A DNA stretch of 64,000 bases from Nephromyces sp. MM_2019 (lineage: Eukaryota; Apicomplexa; Aconoidasida; Nephromycida). Position 1 is the stretch's first letter; every line of letters begins with the position of its first letter. The notes beneath the pieces are model-generated. The model did not search any database, was not told the origin of the DNA, and saw only the letters and a list, made by a program, of their open reading frames with translations. Made by a program: the position numbers and the translations under genes. Below are positions 60,384-64,000 of the stretch, piece by piece. The stretch spans positions 39,510-103,509 of the forward strand of contig JADHZB010001582.1 in NCBI GenBank assembly GCA_015657535.1, in the 5' to 3' direction.

Positions 60384-63300
60384 GAAAGCTGGGTATATGG
60401 AATATTTAGGGATGGGGACATCATTTTCCATTAAAAGCAAACTGAGAGTCTGGGCTTATCAAGAAGATTACTACAAAAGATCATTTTTTAGTGGCAGGAT
60501 TCTCAATTATTCTATGCAACTACCTTTCTTTATTTTATTCATACCTGGCATGTTTTAGCGGAATTTTCTTTTTCTAATATTTTCGAATGTGCTTATTACC
60601 CGAGGAGCGGGAGAATATCGAATCACACTGAAAATTTTCAAGTATTTTTTTGTGTGCCAATTTAGCGTTTCTTTGGCTGTTTAAGCTTATTTAAGTGATC
60701 TTCATAAGTTTCCATATTTTTTTAATTTCTCCTTTGAAGACATAGCTAACTTAACTTTTTGATTATAGCAACTTCTCTATAAAAAAAACTTTTCAGCTTT
60801 TCGTATATCACGTTGTGTTGAGAGCTTTCCAACCCCTGCGTTCAACGAAACAGCACCAGAATTTTTTTGTATTGCTTTTATTGCCGTGCTGCAGTATTAA
60901 GTATGCGTGTGATCTTGCTGTTACCACAAAAATTTGTGTAGAGACATCCAAAGTCCACGAATTACCCGGGCCTTGAGCAGCCAAAATTGCTAAACCATAT
61001 TGGTGTAGATGGTACTTCCTGATGCTAGGGGACTTGATTAATTTAGCGTGCAGAAGCTATTTTTGTTAGCATCGTTACTTTACTGCACTGTGTTGGTAAT
61101 AGCTTCAGATTTAGTTCAAAGTTCTTCTCAAGCCTTTGCTCTATAAAACTTTAGCGTAGACCTTTTTTTCTGCGTTGCTTATTTCAGTAACTTTAGACTT
61201 CAGAACTTTCATGAAATCCATGAGATTTGCTGGGACTTACTGCTGGTAATTATATTTTAAAGGATTTAAACTGGAAAGATATAGTTTAAATCTGCGCTTC
61301 GGGAACTATCCAATTGTTTGGATGCATCAGAATTAAAGAGGTCATGCTCACCACACTATAAATTTTGTTTTATTCATCGGTTTTTATTGCAAGTGCTTAA
61401 ATATACGCCTTTAGCATGGGAATGTACCGCAGTTTTCTGTGTAAAAGTTTTGCGGTTGATACAAGCTGCATATGTAATCGTCACAAAATGTGTACTTGTT
61501 TTTATCAAAGAAGTGAATTAAATGACCTCGTTTAACTTTGAGTGGCTTGAAAATAGCCTTAATGGTCTAAGATATGTTCTTCTGATACTGGAACACTTTG
61601 GAGTATTCATCGAAATTTTGGTAATTGTGCTGTAAAAAATTGCTGCGCAGTGCACGATACAAAGTCTTTCAAAAAATCTTATAATATGAAGCAAAATTTT
61701 TACTTTTTTTCATGTTTGGGTTCTTGTTATATTTTGTTGTTTGTATGGCTATGTTACGTTATTAGATGAATAAAAAAGTAGAAAAGCTGTGCCATTTAAT
61801 GTTATGGGGTAAAGAATATGCGCGATTCATTTTGAAGTAATGACCGAGCAAAATTTTCCAAGCTATGGAATGAGTAAAATTAGGATACATTTTTGAAAGC
61901 GTTTGCTACACCTTAGTTTACCAGACGGCATGCACGTACTGAGAACTCCTACTTATCTAGTTATCTTTAGAAATCATATTTATTTTATCATTTTTTTTCT
62001 TGGACCTGAATATATGTTCGAAGCCATGGGATATAAATGGGACTCACTGGGGTTTTTGAGCAAAATTTATGCAAAATTTTTCTTGGACTTTATTTTTTTA
62101 CCAATAGTTTAGGTGAATGGTATGACGTGCCTTGTTATCTATTCATTTGATGGTTTGCAATTCATCTACTATATTTAAGTTAAGAAGTTCTGAAATGTCC
62201 AATGTGAATTTTAAATCTGTAGGTCAGGCCAATAAGTTATTCAACCTAAGTATGGCAACCAATTAGTTTCCCGTCTGGTGCACCCATTTATTAGCCCTTG
62301 AGTGATAATGTAACTGCATAGCCTAGATCTCTTTCTAGGTCAAAGGTAGCGATAGACTTAATGCTATGTTTAAATCTCGTAACTAGCAAGTTTCCTTCAC
62401 AAGGTTGTGTTTAAAAAGAAAGAGAATACACTTAGTGTGAAGTGTAGAGCGCATACTCAGTTAGTGTTCATTTCCCACTTGATGTACTCCGGTACATCTG
62501 GTATGCTAAGCACTTAATCTACAATGAGTGCAGGAATTCTTCTGCCTTAGAGACAGTACTATCGAATTCTATGTCTTGCGCCCGTAATTTTCAACAATAA
62601 ATGGCCCGAGCTTTAATGAAAAATAGCTGGTTTTCCTGACTACTTTTTAGTTTAAAAGTATGATATGATACTTTTGAGTTATTATCATCAGTTAAGACAC
62701 TGTTATTTTTAATTTACAAAAGAAATCACTTTAATGCTTTTAACAGAGCCAAAGGAACTAGAGCAAAACTATAAGTTTGCCGAGGTCTAGTTATCTTATT
62801 CAGTGCTATTCGCAATTCCAGGGGGTTGAAGCAGGATAATTCCGTATTTTGAGAGTTGTTTTTTCCTAAACGCGTTTATTGCTAGCTCATGCTATGGCAC
62901 GGATATAGGAAAGAAATAAAAAGCAGCGATACCCCCAAATGTGCGTATTCAAATAGATGCACTGCAAGGTTTGCATATATAGTGCTAATTCAATGCGTTT
63001 CTAATCCCCTTGTATACATCGGAACTACTCTATTTTCCAACACAGAAGCTTATAGCATGATGGACTTATAAATGAAATCTTTCCTCGTAGCCATGTCCAT
63101 GACGGAGATTATTAGTTTCTAAAGCTCTCATCGCGACCCTACAAACTGTTTCGGATCAAAATTTTTGTTCCATAGAAATTTAAAGAATGAACTAGTCGTA
63201 GTTCTTTTTTACGAGGATGTTGCGGAGTAATACGTAAGGGGAAAATAATTTTAAAGGCTACTTCTTCTATTACTACTACATAAGACGTTAGCGCATCTGC

Positions 63301-63898
63301 AATATCTGCGGAAACTGCCTTCAAAATAATACTCGCCAAGATATTCTTATCTAGTGCAAGTGAATTTTACGGAAGAGTAGATTTCATATTTCGCAGCCGC
63401 TTGGAGTGGGAAGTGCATTTTCGAGCTCTTTATTGTTGTCCCTGCTGATGAGCTCTCTAGTGTTTGCAAATCTAGTATAGCCAAAGAACCTATTTCTTGT
63501 TCAAAGTTCTGTAGTATACTGGTGCTGGTGGCCCCATAATGCCGAAGCACTTATATTGGAGCGAATCAACCCTTTCGCTGGCACATTCATTTGTTGAAAG
63601 CAAAATATCTTGCTGCAACAACCCTAATGCTTTACAAGGTTCTTTCCTTAAAACTTTGCCTGCAAGCTATACAATGCAAGATGGGAAAACATACTACAAC
63701 TATATAAGCTACCAATGAACCTAGCGAGGCCTAAGTAGAATATATTTGCATCGGTCAAGTTATTCTTGCAAAATAAAGCGATTTACAGGCATCTCAGAAA
63801 AAGGAAGGAACTGCACATGGTTACTATAGTGAATAAGAAGTAGACTAGTGACGATGGCCGCCATAAAAATTTAAAACAATCCACCAGGAAAATGTTGC
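60384..63898. other. intergenic tract, no secure gene
   Basis: T-rich on the plus strand to about 62.7 kb, as expected 3' of a plus-strand gene. The longest frames are about 70 codons, hydrophobic and without motifs. No RNA gene or repeat was recognised beyond the inverted repeat just upstream. Confidence 0.45.
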
Positions 63899-64000
63899 CG
63901 TAAAACTGCGCCGGTTTCGGGAGGAATCAAAAAGCCTCATCGCTACCGACCTGGAACAGTTGCTCTCCGTGAAATTCGTAGGTATCAGAAATCCACTGAA
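63899..64000 (+). CDS. histone H3, partial (runs off the right edge; N-terminus unclear)
   Basis: From CGT at 63899 the frame reads [19 protein letters not shown] and on through [13 protein letters not shown], matching residues 26-59 of canonical H3, a nucleosome core protein. Upstream the match breaks down: the same frame gives only PPGKCC and then a stop (TAA) about 30 bases further left. An ATG at 63854 (ATGGCC) and a CAATCCACC block look like relics of the normal start and the KST region but are in other frames. Either an intron ends at CACCAG|GAAAA, or the 5' part carries sequence errors, or this is a pseudogene or unusual variant. The rest of the gene lies beyond the window. Confidence 0.88.

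Noticed and set aside
63840..63900. centromeric H3 (CenH3) rather than canonical H3
   Set aside because: Residues 26-59 match canonical H3, including [13 protein letters not shown]. CenH3 proteins normally diverge in this region.

Overview
The window looks like nuclear DNA of an AT-rich, intron-containing protist, most likely an apicomplexan. Introns are GT-AG, with pyrimidine-rich 3' ends and a T-rich sense strand. The encoded nucleoside phosphorylase resembles the Plasmodium/Toxoplasma type in length and motifs. There is a nuclear gene for an organellar EF-Tu with a targeting presequence. The exact species cannot be fixed from sequence alone; a coccidian or a marine relative would fit. No rRNA, convincing tRNA, CRISPR, phage or bacterial operon was seen.

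Layout: bases 1-9.6 kb form a minus-strand block rich in CA/TG microsatellites. It carries a seven-exon gene for a two-finger CCCH zinc-finger protein (4750-9598) and, further left, probably one or more unresolved short-exon genes. 9.6-14.6 kb has no secure gene. On the plus strand follow a one-exon Ctr-type copper transporter (14674-15561), a three-exon organellar EF-Tu (20481-23211) and a three-exon 121-residue protein with a GATA-like zinc finger (26884-28687). A six-exon WD40-like protein lies on the minus strand (32818-37031). Then come a plus-strand pyridoxal kinase (40398-42192), an intronless cysteine-rich 804-residue protein of unknown family (46905-49319), a minus-strand sphingomyelin-synthase-like membrane enzyme (52527-54588), a plus-strand purine nucleoside/uridine phosphorylase (58723-60383), and a histone H3 reading frame running off the right edge.

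The multi-exon models were built by hand. In each, every junction keeps the codon phase and rests on a recognisable GT donor and AG acceptor. Two of them (the GATA-like protein and the phosphorylase) had their last exon found by looking for residues expected from the motif or the family. The genes do not form one pathway: they cover copper uptake, organellar translation, vitamin B6 activation, nucleoside salvage, sphingolipid-type head-group transfer, chromatin and RNA binding. Long intergenic tracts (3-5 kb) separate them.

The most unusual structure is a 27-bp near-perfect inverted repeat inside the last intron of the phosphorylase gene. One arm covers the 3' splice site and the other holds an AATAAA, which suggests regulated splicing or alternative 3'-end formation.
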